11,889 nt of DNA from NCBI GenBank assembly GCA_900553035.1, contig USCC01000065.1, positions 1 to 11,889 of the forward strand, in the 5' to 3' direction. Each line of letters opens with the position of its first letter. The stretch's first letter is position 1. The DNA is from an uncultured Rhodospirillaceae bacterium. Its GTDB lineage: Bacteria > Pseudomonadota > Alphaproteobacteria > CAAGCB01 > CAG-977. A program made the translations under genes and the position numbers. Below, in pieces: positions 1 through 6,794 of the stretch. The notes beneath the pieces were generated by a model. That model saw only the letters and a list, made by a program, of their open reading frames with translations, searched no databases and had not been told where the DNA came from.

Positions 1-321
1 CAACTGGCAGGTGACCTTGCGCAATGGTGTGTGTGTCGACTTTGTGCCGGTGGGCTTCACCGTATCGCCTTCGTGAATATCAGAGTCCTGCCCGAACACC
101 ACCGCGCCGATATTGTCGCTTTCCAGGTTCAGAGCCATGCCCTTGATGCCGCTTTGAAATTCAATCAGCTCGCCGGCTTCCACATTGTCCAGGCCGTAAA
201 TGCGGGCGATGCCGTCCCCGACGGACAGAACCTGTCCGACTTCGTATGTATCGGGCTGCGTGCCGAAATTTTCGATACGTTCTTTCAATAATGAAGAAAT
301 TTCCGTTGCCTGGAGATTCAT
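1..321 (-). CDS. atpA: ATP synthase F1 alpha subunit, N-terminal part (runs off left edge)
   Basis: This is the 5' end of the gene for the nucleotide-binding alpha subunit of F1 ATP synthase; 107 codons are visible. The frame starts MNLQATEISSLLKERI, the usual alpha N-terminal helix that contacts the delta subunit. It continues into the N-terminal beta-barrel with VGDGIARIYGL (residues 34-44), a MALNLE stretch near 62-67 and an EGDTVKPTGT segment near 84-93, all typical of AtpA. The start codon overlaps the atpH stop (ATGA, 318-321), so translation of the two is probably coupled. From about residue 94 (positions 1-42) the frame no longer resembles the expected hydrophobic continuation (family pattern VPVG..LLGRVV). 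This may be a frameshift, a sequence error or a junction near the edge. The Walker A region would lie outside the window. Identity is certain for residues 1-93. Confidence 0.93.
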   Translation of the reverse strand, partial: MNLQATEISSLLKERIENFGTQPDTYEVGQVLSVGDGIARIYGLDNVEAGELIEFQSGIKGMALNLESDNIGAVVFGQDSDIHEGDTVKPTGTKSTHTPLRKVTCQL

Positions 322-881
322 AACCCAGCACCTTTCATAATCAAATTCAATTTCTGCAGTTTGGATTTTATGGAAGAATCGACCATGCGCGATCCCACGC
401 GGATTGTCATGCCGCCGATCAGACGTGAATCCACCGACACGTTCAGCCGGATCTGTCGGTCGAAAATCCCGCCCAGAACATCCGTCAGGCGCCCCGACAG
501 CGTTTCATCCAGTTCCTGTGCGGCGACGACAGACACCGGCAGAATGCCCATGTGTTCCTCATACAGACGATCGTATTCCGCGGCAATGGCGTCAAAAGCG
601 TACAAACGTCCGTTTTCAGCCAGAACTCCCAAAAAATTCCGGACCAGCCCCGACAATCCGGCCTTTTCCGCAACGGCCAGTATGGCGTCGACACGCTCCT
701 TGCGGCCAATGATCCGTGATGTCATAAGCGTCTTCAGTTCCGGGGATTCCTCCGACAGGCGCCGGATTTCACGTAATTCTCCGGCCGCCGGCTCTGCAGC
801 GTTTTTTTCAAGGGCATCTTCAAACAGTGCGGAAGCATAACGCCTCGCCAGTTCAATTTTGCTTGTCGATTTTGTTGACAT
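318..881 (-). CDS. atpH: ATP synthase F1 delta subunit
   Basis: This encodes the delta subunit (OSCP homologue), which joins the top of F1 to the peripheral stalk of the membrane ATP synthase. The protein has 187 residues, a normal length. Family hallmarks are visible: ARRYASALF at 12-20 in the N-terminal helical domain, NFLGVLAENGRL at 82-93, and the C-terminal DSRLIGGMTIRVGSR at 151-165 followed by a D-S-S-I-K stretch near 168-172. The ATG at 881 has a GAAGG-type ribosome site about six bases upstream. Downstream it overlaps atpA by four bases (ATGA). No atpF lies upstream; instead there is a promoter and a divergent permease. That matches alphaproteobacteria, where atpHAGDC is separate from the F0 genes. 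Nothing looks truncated or odd. Confidence 0.97.
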   Translation of the reverse strand: MSTKSTSKIELARRYASALFEDALEKNAAEPAAGELREIRRLSEESPELKTLMTSRIIGRKERVDAILAVAEKAGLSGLVRNFLGVLAENGRLYAFDAIAAEYDRLYEEHMGILPVSVVAAQELDETLSGRLTDVLGGIFDRQIRLNVSVDSRLIGGMTIRVGSRMVDSSIKSKLQKLNLIMKGAGL

Positions 882-932
882 TGAACCTTCCGTTCCGTCA
901 AATTCCGTTTCTACTCTTGTGGTCAGTCTTTC

Positions 933-961
933 TTTATATCAACAAACCGACCGTTCTTCAA
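933..961 (-). promoter_or_regulatory. Sigma70-type promoter of the atpH-atpA operon
   Basis: Read on the minus strand, TTGAAG (956-961) is followed by a 17-base spacer and TATAAA (933-938). This is a good match to a housekeeping promoter. Transcription would start near 926 and give a leader of about 45 bases before the atpH start at 881. The position and strength fit an operon that is always needed. Transcription was not tested. Confidence 0.6.
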
Positions 962-1025
962 ACAGAATAATTCATAAAAATCCCTCCCGGATTCATCCCC
1001 CATTCCCGATTTTTCGCACAACGGT

Positions 1026-1040
1026 GCGTCCTTTGGACGC
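1026..1040. repeat. Short perfect hairpin between atpH and the permease
   Basis: GCGTCC (1026-1031) and GGACGC (1035-1040) are exact reverse complements separated by TTT. No T-run follows on either strand, so it does not look like an intrinsic terminator. It lies upstream of both divergent promoters and could be a protein site or chance. The rest of 962-1116 shows no convincing gene. Confidence 0.3.
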
Positions 1041-1116
1041 GGAAAAACAACGGACGGCAAAACAGCAAACGTTTCCCTGAAGTGTTTATTTTTAAATATT
1101 CTTTTCATTACAGCAT

Positions 1117-1145
1117 TTGAACAGAGCGTTGAAAAAAGCTATGCT
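1117..1145 (+). promoter_or_regulatory. Candidate promoter of the nucleobase permease gene
   Basis: TTGAAC (1117-1122), a 17-base spacer and TATGCT (1140-1145) resemble -35 and -10 boxes, with transcription starting near 1152. If this is right, the in-frame TTG at 1117 and ATG at 1141 lie inside the promoter and cannot be used as starts. That leaves the GTG at 1177, which has a good ribosome site. Confidence 0.45.
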
Positions 1146-1165
1146 GGAAAATTATGTAAAACAAC

Positions 1166-1170
1166 GGAGA
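1166..1170 (+). promoter_or_regulatory. Ribosome binding site deciding the permease start
   Basis: GGAGA sits seven to eight bases before the GTG at 1177. Neither upstream start candidate (TTG 1117, ATG 1141) has a comparable site, so this favours the shorter protein. Confidence 0.55.
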
Positions 1171-1176
1171 CGCGAC

Positions 1177-2571
1177 GTGACACAGAATAAATGCACACCG
1201 GCGGACAAGGACGAACTGGTCTGGGACGAGGTTCCCTGTCTGGTCGAGCCCATCTACAAGGTTGACGAAAAACCTGACAGCATCTGGGAAACCCTGCTTT
1301 ACGGATGGCAGCACACGCTGATCGACATGGGGACGCCTCTTGTTCTTCCAATCGCGGTTTCGGCGGCTCTGCGCCTGACGCCCGAACAGAGCATCGCCAT
1401 GATCAGCGCCACCCTGTTCGTCATGGGGATCAGCACCCTGCTCCAGTCAACCTTCGGCAACCGTCTTCCCGTCATTCAGGGTCCCTGCAGCACAACCGGC
1501 GCAACAATCATCTCCATGACAACCCTGTTTCCGGCGTCGGCCATCTGGGGCGGCATTTTCGTTTGCGGTTTCATCGAATTTCTGGTCGGTTCGACAGGGC
1601 TTCTGAAATACATCCGGGTTCTGTTTCCCATGACCGTCGCGGGTCTGGTCATTTCATGCATCGGTTTGAATCTGGGAATGCTGGGCGTCACATGGGTCGT
1701 TGCCGAAGCAAAAGGAGTGGACATCATGCTCGGCGCTGCCGTCATCCTGTCCACCTGTATTCTCAAATTCCTTTTTCCCTCTGTTTTCAAGGGAATCCTG
1801 TCCCGAGGGGCTATTCTGTTTTCCATTCTGCTGATCGGCCTGGTCGTCGCGCCTCTGGTCGAAAACCTGGACTGGCATGAAGTCGCCGCACGGCCCTGGT
1901 TCGCCTTCCCCGAATTCTTCCCGTACGGCCATCCGTTCAAAGGGTGGACCTTTATGGAAGGAGCCATTCTGGGACTGATGGTTGCGATTATCGGTTCGGT
2001 CGTCGAAATGCTGGGCGATTTTGCCGCGACCTCTGCCGTCTGCGGCATTCCGTACCGGGTGTCCCATATGAACAAAGGTGTCCGAACCATCGGCATATGC
2101 AATATGATCGCTCCCCTTCTCGGATCTGTCAGCGTCACAAGCTACAGCCAGAATTCGGGACTGATTGCCAATACACGCATCGCCAGCCGTTTCGTTATCC
2201 AGGTCGGCGCCTGCTTCATCATTTTATACGGTCTTTGCCCCAAATTCGCGGCTTTGCTGGCCATCATTCCCCAATCCGTCCAGGGCGGCGTCTTTATTCT
2301 TGTCTGCTGTTCCATCACGATTGCGGGGCTGGAGCTTCTGCACACCGTTCCGCAGACCGACGGGAACAAAATGGTCATCGGGCTGACGCTTCTGTTCGCT
2401 CTGGGAACGCCGATTTACTTCAACGCTCCCGAAAACGCCCGCTTTACCGAAAACCTGCCCATATTCCTCAGGCTTCTCCTGACAAACAGCGTTGTCCTTG
2501 CCGTTGTTGTCGGCACGTTCCTGAACGTTCTGATCAATCACATCCTGCTTCGATTCGCGCCGAAGCAATAA
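1177..2571 (+). CDS. NCS2/NAT family nucleobase permease (uracil-xanthine type)
   Basis: This is an inner-membrane symporter of the nucleobase-cation symporter-2 (NAT) family, which takes up uracil, xanthine or related bases. The product has about 464 residues from the GTG start and is very hydrophobic after residue ~40, as expected for the family's roughly 14 membrane segments. The NAT signature is complete: QNSGLIANTR at residues 325-334. The conserved acidic pair of the preceding core helix is present as VEMLGD (Glu277, Asp281). The early helix carries the Gln-His pair (Q45, H46 in GWQHTL), and LLQS...RLPVIQG follows, also typical. The base transported cannot be decided from these motifs. 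The start is uncertain: TTG 1117 and ATG 1141 extend the frame, but only GTG 1177 has a good ribosome site. It is monocistronic, divergent from atpH and closed by its own terminator. Confidence 0.9.
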   Translation: MTQNKCTPADKDELVWDEVPCLVEPIYKVDEKPDSIWETLLYGWQHTLIDMGTPLVLPIAVSAALRLTPEQSIAMISATLFVMGISTLLQSTFGNRLPVIQGPCSTTGATIISMTTLFPASAIWGGIFVCGFIEFLVGSTGLLKYIRVLFPMTVAGLVISCIGLNLGMLGVTWVVAEAKGVDIMLGAAVILSTCILKFLFPSVFKGILSRGAILFSILLIGLVVAPLVENLDWHEVAARPWFAFPEFFPYGHPFKGWTFMEGAILGLMVAIIGSVVEMLGDFAATSAVCGIPYRVSHMNKGVRTIGICNMIAPLLGSVSVTSYSQNSGLIANTRIASRFVIQVGACFIILYGLCPKFAALLAIIPQSVQGGVFILVCCSITIAGLELLHTVPQTDGNKMVIGLTLLFALGTPIYFNAPENARFTENLPIFLRLLLTNSVVLAVVVGTFLNVLINHILLRFAPKQ

Positions 2572-2584
2572 AAGGACCCGTAAC

Positions 2585-2623
2585 ACAAAGCCCCTTATGC
2601 CGAAACATAAGGGGCTTTGTTTT
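2585..2623 (+). terminator. Strong hairpin terminator between convergent permease and T4SS genes
   Basis: A perfect 15-bp stem (2585-2599 with 2606-2620) has a six-base loop, CCGAAA, and on the plus strand is followed by TTTT within GTTTTC. It begins 14 bases after the permease stop. The T4SS block converges on it from the other side with a stop at 2637, so the same hairpin may end both transcripts. The T-tract is weaker on the minus strand. Confidence 0.88.
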
Positions 2624-2636
2624 CACGGAAAACGGA

Positions 2637-4484
2637 TTAGAGAACCGGGCAACCGACATCCGGAACCGGATCCGTATCGGCCATCTGCTTCGCCACATTC
2701 TCTTCATACGCCTTGTTGGCTTCGGCATCGGCGACCGCTTCACGGATCAGGTCGTTGATTTCACCCGCATTTTCATGCGTCACACGGACAAGAGAGTTTG
2801 TGTCGGCGTTCAGAGCATCCATTACCGTCAGCTCCTGACTCAGCTTCTGTTCGACGGAAGGCAGAAGCTTCCCGGAAAACTCACTGCGCATGGCGGCGAT
2901 TTCCGTTTTGGCAGCGTTCACCTTTTCCTTTTCCAGTTCACGCAGTTTCGTCAGCGCTTCCTGGTAATCCGTATCATTGGCCAGATCAAAGCCCTGGCGC
3001 GGTGTATAGCCGGCCTTGGCAAACGTTGCCAGAAGGCTGTCGTTCATCTGCTTGATGGATGCTTCGGCGCGCTCCTTCACCGGCAGCTGTTCTTCTTCAG
3101 CACTGACCAGCGCCAGGTACGAACTGATGCGGTTGACCGTCAGAGGAATGGCCAGCATCGGTTTGCCGTTCTTATCCAGTTTGATTTCGCCGGTTGCTTC
3201 ATCGTACGCGTCCTTATGATACTGGATCGTGTTGCCCTTGCGGGACACAAGGTTCGCCAGTTCGCCGTCCGCCGTAAAGTTATCAATCGACTGTGTCACC
3301 TTGAACCACGGATCAGGCAACTCTGAACCAAGCTCCGGAATTTCCTTTTCGACGTTCAGGATATACACCGATTCACGCCAGGGCGGCAGAGGCGCTTGAG
3401 GCAGATACGGCGCGGACATGTCGGGACGTGAGGCTCCTTCCTTCAGAGGCAACTTTTCAAGAGCGGCAACATAAGCGGCATGTTTCGTCATCAGGTCGCC
3501 CTTATTGACGCGGGCGCACTGTTTTTTCCTGTTCGCCGCTGTTTTGCCGCACCAGACGTCGTCAACACTTGCGGTCTGTTCCGAATACGCCGCCGTTGTT
3601 GCCGTAGCGCTCGGGACTTCGCCGTTATAGTACGTTTCCGGCAGGTACGCCCCTTCCTTACCCGACGAAACCCGCGGACGCGCCGGATACGTCATGTCCA
3701 AAGGCAGAGCATATGCCTGTTCCATCTGAGCGTAGCGTTTATTCAGATAAACGTCGTAAACATGCTGCTGGTCAACCCACGGCGTGAATTTCTTTTTCAC
3801 GCTGCCCCATTTGGACGGATTGGCGTACAGGTCTTTCAGGACTTCCGCACCGATATCCCAGCGGATCTTTGAAAATTTTGAAATTGAATCCAGATCAATG
3901 TCCGAAGCGTCTTCGGAAATATTGTTCAGGTCAATGCCTTCGTTCTGCTTCGTGACTTCATCCAGCTTTGCCGAAGCACCGGACGACATTTCAACTCCGG
4001 AAGTCCCTGAATTACCCGCGTTCAGCTCGGCATTCATCTTTTTCAGCGTTGCTGTCGTTTCGCTGTCGCCGACGGAATCAGAAGCCTCTGCCAGAAGCGT
4101 GCGGGCACTGTCTTCGGCCCAGGCGGAAACCTTTTTCCACACGGCGTCGGGATTCGAGAAGTATTCGCCCAGCTGCTGTTTATTGCATGAAATGTTCGCA
4201 TTCAGACGACGGACAATTTCCTTATACTGCTCAATGCTCTTTTTGTGTTCTTCCAGAACTTTCTTGTCGCTCAGCAACGTGACGGCGGTTTCATGAAGGT
4301 CAACCGCCTCCTGCACCTCTTTCTTGACTTCCGTCAGCTTTGCATACTGATCGAAATCCTTGTTTACGGTAATATCCTTCTTTGCCGGCTTGGTATAATT
4401 TCCCGCGGCATACGCGGCCAAGGGCAAGAAACCCGCCGATAATACTGTAAAAGCCATTAAGGTCATCTTCAAAGAACTTTTCAT
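2637..4484 (-). CDS. Large exported protein of unknown function, last gene of the T4SS block
   Basis: I do not recognise a family for this 615-residue protein. It has a clear Sec signal peptide: MKSSLKMT, a hydrophobic core and a likely cut after AYA near residue 26. The mature part is hydrophilic, with no membrane segment. It has long charged, coiled-coil-like helices near 38-95 and again near 440-600, and a Pro/Tyr-rich middle around 265-370. It carries exactly four cysteines (about 100, 312, 323 and 612), an even number that suits periplasmic disulfides; two frame a short basic loop and one sits four residues from the C-terminus. The ATG at 4484 was chosen because AGGAGA lies six bases upstream; an in-frame ATG at 4514 lacks this and would spoil the signal peptide. 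It follows the previous gene by 41 bases. A surface or periplasmic role with the T4SS is inferred from context only. Confidence 0.82.
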   Translation of the reverse strand: MKSSLKMTLMAFTVLSAGFLPLAAYAAGNYTKPAKKDITVNKDFDQYAKLTEVKKEVQEAVDLHETAVTLLSDKKVLEEHKKSIEQYKEIVRRLNANISCNKQQLGEYFSNPDAVWKKVSAWAEDSARTLLAEASDSVGDSETTATLKKMNAELNAGNSGTSGVEMSSGASAKLDEVTKQNEGIDLNNISEDASDIDLDSISKFSKIRWDIGAEVLKDLYANPSKWGSVKKKFTPWVDQQHVYDVYLNKRYAQMEQAYALPLDMTYPARPRVSSGKEGAYLPETYYNGEVPSATATTAAYSEQTASVDDVWCGKTAANRKKQCARVNKGDLMTKHAAYVAALEKLPLKEGASRPDMSAPYLPQAPLPPWRESVYILNVEKEIPELGSELPDPWFKVTQSIDNFTADGELANLVSRKGNTIQYHKDAYDEATGEIKLDKNGKPMLAIPLTVNRISSYLALVSAEEEQLPVKERAEASIKQMNDSLLATFAKAGYTPRQGFDLANDTDYQEALTKLRELEKEKVNAAKTEIAAMRSEFSGKLLPSVEQKLSQELTVMDALNADTNSLVRVTHENAGEINDLIREAVADAEANKAYEENVAKQMADTDPVPDVGCPVL

Positions 4485-4525
4485 TGTCTTTCTCCTACCC
4501 TTGTTATTCTGCAAAACGCAACTCT

Positions 4526-5296
4526 TTATTTCCCGGACCCCAGAACCGGTTCATCCAGAACGGTTTTGGCGATGGCAAGCCTTCTTGCGGTATCCATCTG
4601 CAGCTGGGCAGCCAGCAGTTGGTTGTAAATGATCATCAGTTTATAATCCATATAGTTTGCCGTATAATTCGCCCGCATTGCGTCGTTCAGGTCTTTTCCT
4701 TCGTCGATTTGCTTCTGGACGTGTTCGACGAAAACGGACAGATCCTTCAGCCGGCTCTGCATGGAAGCCAGATATCCCGTGACTTCAATAACGTTGTTGT
4801 ACATGAACTGGTTGCGCTGGTATTCCAGCAACGCCCGGTCATGTGTCGTAAAGTCAGGGCTGGAATCCCAGCCGGGACGGACATAAATGACTTCTATGGC
4901 CTTGGCGACTTCAATGGGGTCGTCCAGATCAATGTTCGGGAAACCTTCCAGAGAAGGATTGACCTGACCTTCCGCCAGTGTTTCGACTTCCGGCGTTTTC
5001 GGCTTCACGTCCATATCGGAAGCCGAGGGAACTTCCTGGCTGCGGATTTTCTTCAGAAGCTCGTCGCCCATCTGTTTGATTTTGGCATTGGCCTCTTTCT
5101 GAACAGCCGCCGGAATATGAGGAATGACGGCCGGAATGGAAACGAAGTCCATAACGGGCATTCCCGGCGTAACCTTCAGAATCATCTGGAACAGACAAAT
5201 CGGGTTCAGAGGAATGCACGCCTGCGCCGGCATCGGAAGAGCAAAACACAGACCCGCCGCAAAAATCAGTTTTTTGAATTTATTCCAGGTCCACAT
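4526..5296 (-). CDS. Exported helical protein, possible VirB5-like T4SS component (D)
   Basis: The 256-residue product begins with a basic N-terminus, a hydrophobic stretch and a likely signal peptidase cut after PAQA (residue 26). The mature protein would start with cysteine 27 and has a second at 34 (CIPLNPIC), then a Pro/Val-rich stretch and long helices. The C-terminal third (NDAMRANYTANY onward, then LLAAQLQMDTARRLA) resembles the Gln/Ala-rich helices of VirB5 proteins. The lipobox is not classical (AQA before Cys), so ordinary signal peptidase is more likely than lipidation. It overlaps the upstream gene by 17 bases. Start choice: TTG 5314, ATG 5305 and ATG 5296 are all in frame, but AGGA is eight bases before 5296 and touches 5305. 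The VirB5 assignment is inference; identity as an exported T4SS-linked protein is firmer. Confidence 0.75.
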   Translation of the reverse strand: MWTWNKFKKLIFAAGLCFALPMPAQACIPLNPICLFQMILKVTPGMPVMDFVSIPAVIPHIPAAVQKEANAKIKQMGDELLKKIRSQEVPSASDMDVKPKTPEVETLAEGQVNPSLEGFPNIDLDDPIEVAKAIEVIYVRPGWDSSPDFTTHDRALLEYQRNQFMYNNVIEVTGYLASMQSRLKDLSVFVEHVQKQIDEGKDLNDAMRANYTANYMDYKLMIIYNQLLAAQLQMDTARRLAIAKTVLDEPVLGSGK

Positions 5297-6053
5297 CGAT
5301 TTCATCCTTTTCAAAAGAATCGTTGTATTCAGACGGTCCTTCGATCACGGGCGCCTTCGGCTTCGTATACCCGGTCGGCGGAATGTCATTGATGTATGTT
5401 GAAATGTCATATTCCATCTTTGCCATCAGCAGGGAAATCTGGTTCAGCATTTCCACATTGTTCGCCATGACCGCCATCGTATTCGCATTGACCTTGTCCT
5501 GCAGCGTTGCGGCATCCGCGTCCGCCTTCATGACTTTTTCAATCCGTTCGGCATTTTCCTTCGGTCCGTTTGAAATCATGTACACGGATTTGGCCGCCAG
5601 CTGATTCAGCGCCAGTTCGTTCGCCTCGGCACGGGCCGCTTTCATCGCGGCGATCTGCTCGCTTGTCGGCTGTCCGTTCCCCTTCAGGAACAGGGTTTCC
5701 TCCGCTTTTTTGGAAGCGGCGGCCGCCCCGCTGTCTCCGGCTTTGGCCACAGCCGTTTTGCCGAAGCTGAAGGAATCGCCCTGAACCGATTTCAGCGCTT
5801 CCTTGCCGAATGATTTCAATTCGCCGGAAATTTCACCGGCCGCAACGCCTTTGACCTGCGACTGAATGTCCTTCACCTGGCTGATTCGCTGAAGCCCGGA
5901 AGGAATCGGCTGGTAACGTCCGGCCAGGTTCATCACCAGAGCCGAAAGTTTGGCAACGTCAAAGGTCGGCCAACCCTGGGCTTTGGCTCCTGACGGCGAC
6001 ATCAGGAAAACGCCGGCCATCAGTCCGATAAGGATTTTATGTTTTTTCACCAT
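5280..6053 (-). CDS. Exported VirB5-like protein of the T4SS block (C)
   Basis: The product has 257 residues with a Sec signal peptide (MVKKHK, hydrophobic core, cut after AKA at residue 25). The mature N-terminus GWPTFDVAKLSALVMNLAG resembles the start of VirB5/TrbJ-type proteins. A helical, Ala-rich middle (GAAAASKKAEE near 109-119) follows. The C-terminal region has Asn/Ala/Met-rich helices (NANTMAVMANNVEMLNQ near 188-204) like those at VirB5 C-termini, and the protein ends in an acidic Pro-containing tail. It has no cysteine, unlike its neighbours A, D and E. GGAGG lies five bases before ATG 6053. The gene follows B by 15 bases and overlaps D by 17, so it is surely in the same operon. VirB5 proteins sit at the pilus tip in other systems; that role here is inferred. 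Confidence 0.78.
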   Translation of the reverse strand: MVKKHKILIGLMAGVFLMSPSGAKAQGWPTFDVAKLSALVMNLAGRYQPIPSGLQRISQVKDIQSQVKGVAAGEISGELKSFGKEALKSVQGDSFSFGKTAVAKAGDSGAAAASKKAEETLFLKGNGQPTSEQIAAMKAARAEANELALNQLAAKSVYMISNGPKENAERIEKVMKADADAATLQDKVNANTMAVMANNVEMLNQISLLMAKMEYDISTYINDIPPTGYTKPKAPVIEGPSEYNDSFEKDEIDVDLE

Positions 6054-6068
6054 GTTTTCCTCCCCGCC

Positions 6069-6755
6069 TTACAGTTTTTTCTGCGATTCTTTATCGCGGG
6101 CCATGGCGCGCGTCGCATCAATCGTGGTCATCTGGCGCGCCGTTGCGTTCAGCATCTGCATGCGGTCGTTCTGATCCGCTTTCAGCAGAGCCAGCTCGTT
6201 CGACAGATCGGTTAACTCCATTTCGGAATTCGCCTTTTCCGCCTTGGCCGCAAGCGTTTCCGCTTCATTCCAGATCTTGTCAAGCTCCTTGCGCATCACG
6301 ACGGCTTTTCCGTAACCGGTCGCCCGCGCGACGAATTCGAATTCACTCCGCTTTTTATTGGCGGCAATTGTTTTATCGACGCTTTCGTCTTCGGGAATGA
6401 TCAGCATTTCGCGCATCAGCACCGCCGTTTTTTCGGGGTCATCGACGACCGCCGCCACTTCCGGCGTCAGAACCGGCTGCATTTTGCTGATACCGCGGTC
6501 TTCCTGCTTTTTCCCGAAAGCCGATCCGACTCCCTTGCGCAGGGAATCCAGGGCATCGGTGTCGCCCAGGTTTTTCGCCATATCCGCGATGTTTCCCTGA
6601 GACAGCGCCATTTCAAGATCGGCGCGAATGCGGGAAAACTGGTCCAGAAGAACCTGTATCTGCATCGAGGCATCCATCGTCGTCTGTGCGCGCACGGGAG
6701 ACGGAAGGGCCAAAAGAGCCGAAAGCGAAAGAAACAGCATTGATTTTCCTAACAT
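6069..6755 (-). CDS. Exported VirB5-like protein of the T4SS block (B)
   Basis: This 228-residue protein has a signal peptide (MLGKSM, hydrophobic core, cut after VRA at residue 23) and a mature chain beginning QTTMDASMQIQVLLDQF. The whole mature part looks alpha-helical and charged. The C-terminal third (TDLSNELALLKADQNDRM, then MLNATARQM) has the amphipathic Gln/Asn/Ala-rich pattern of VirB5-type proteins. There is no cysteine and no second membrane segment. GGAG lies seven bases before ATG 6755. It sits between the A and C genes with gaps of 39 and 15 bases. The family call rests on pattern and context, not on a diagnostic motif; it may be better described as a T4SS-associated exported helical protein. 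Confidence 0.74.
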   Translation of the reverse strand: MLGKSMLFLSLSALLALPSPVRAQTTMDASMQIQVLLDQFSRIRADLEMALSQGNIADMAKNLGDTDALDSLRKGVGSAFGKKQEDRGISKMQPVLTPEVAAVVDDPEKTAVLMREMLIIPEDESVDKTIAANKKRSEFEFVARATGYGKAVVMRKELDKIWNEAETLAAKAEKANSEMELTDLSNELALLKADQNDRMQMLNATARQMTTIDATRAMARDKESQKKL

Positions 6756-6794
6756 GACTTTTCTCCGTTTGTATTCGGTTTCTCCGTCTGCCCT

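Noticed and set aside
1026..1040. GCGTCC-TTT-GGACGC hairpin as a terminator
   Set aside because: No T-run follows on either strand and no gene ends nearby.
923..1108. Small minus-strand frame of 61 codons upstream of atpH
   Set aside because: It has no ribosome site, overlaps the atpH promoter and has no recognisable product; it is more likely leader or spacer DNA.
1944..3326. Long plus-strand open frame of 460 codons
   Set aside because: It lies in another frame across the NAT-motif permease, runs through a strong terminator and then antisense to the exported gene. The translation is Arg/His/Gln-rich and lacks family features.
2637..4484. The 615-residue protein as a VirB6-type channel
   Set aside because: VirB6 proteins have several membrane helices; this one has only a signal peptide.
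5206..5220. Exported protein D as a lipoprotein
   Set aside because: The residues before the cysteine are AQA, not a classical lipobox such as LAG or LSA, so ordinary signal peptide cleavage is preferred.
4484..5392. Plus-strand open frame of 302 codons
   Set aside because: It is antisense to exported protein D, which has a signal peptide and ribosome site; no promoter or ribosome site supports the plus-strand frame.
6760..6787. Direct repeat TTTCTCCGT (6760-6768 and 6779-6787) between genes A and B
   Set aside because: It mostly repeats a ribosome-site-like word 19 bases apart in a short spacer; this could easily arise by chance.
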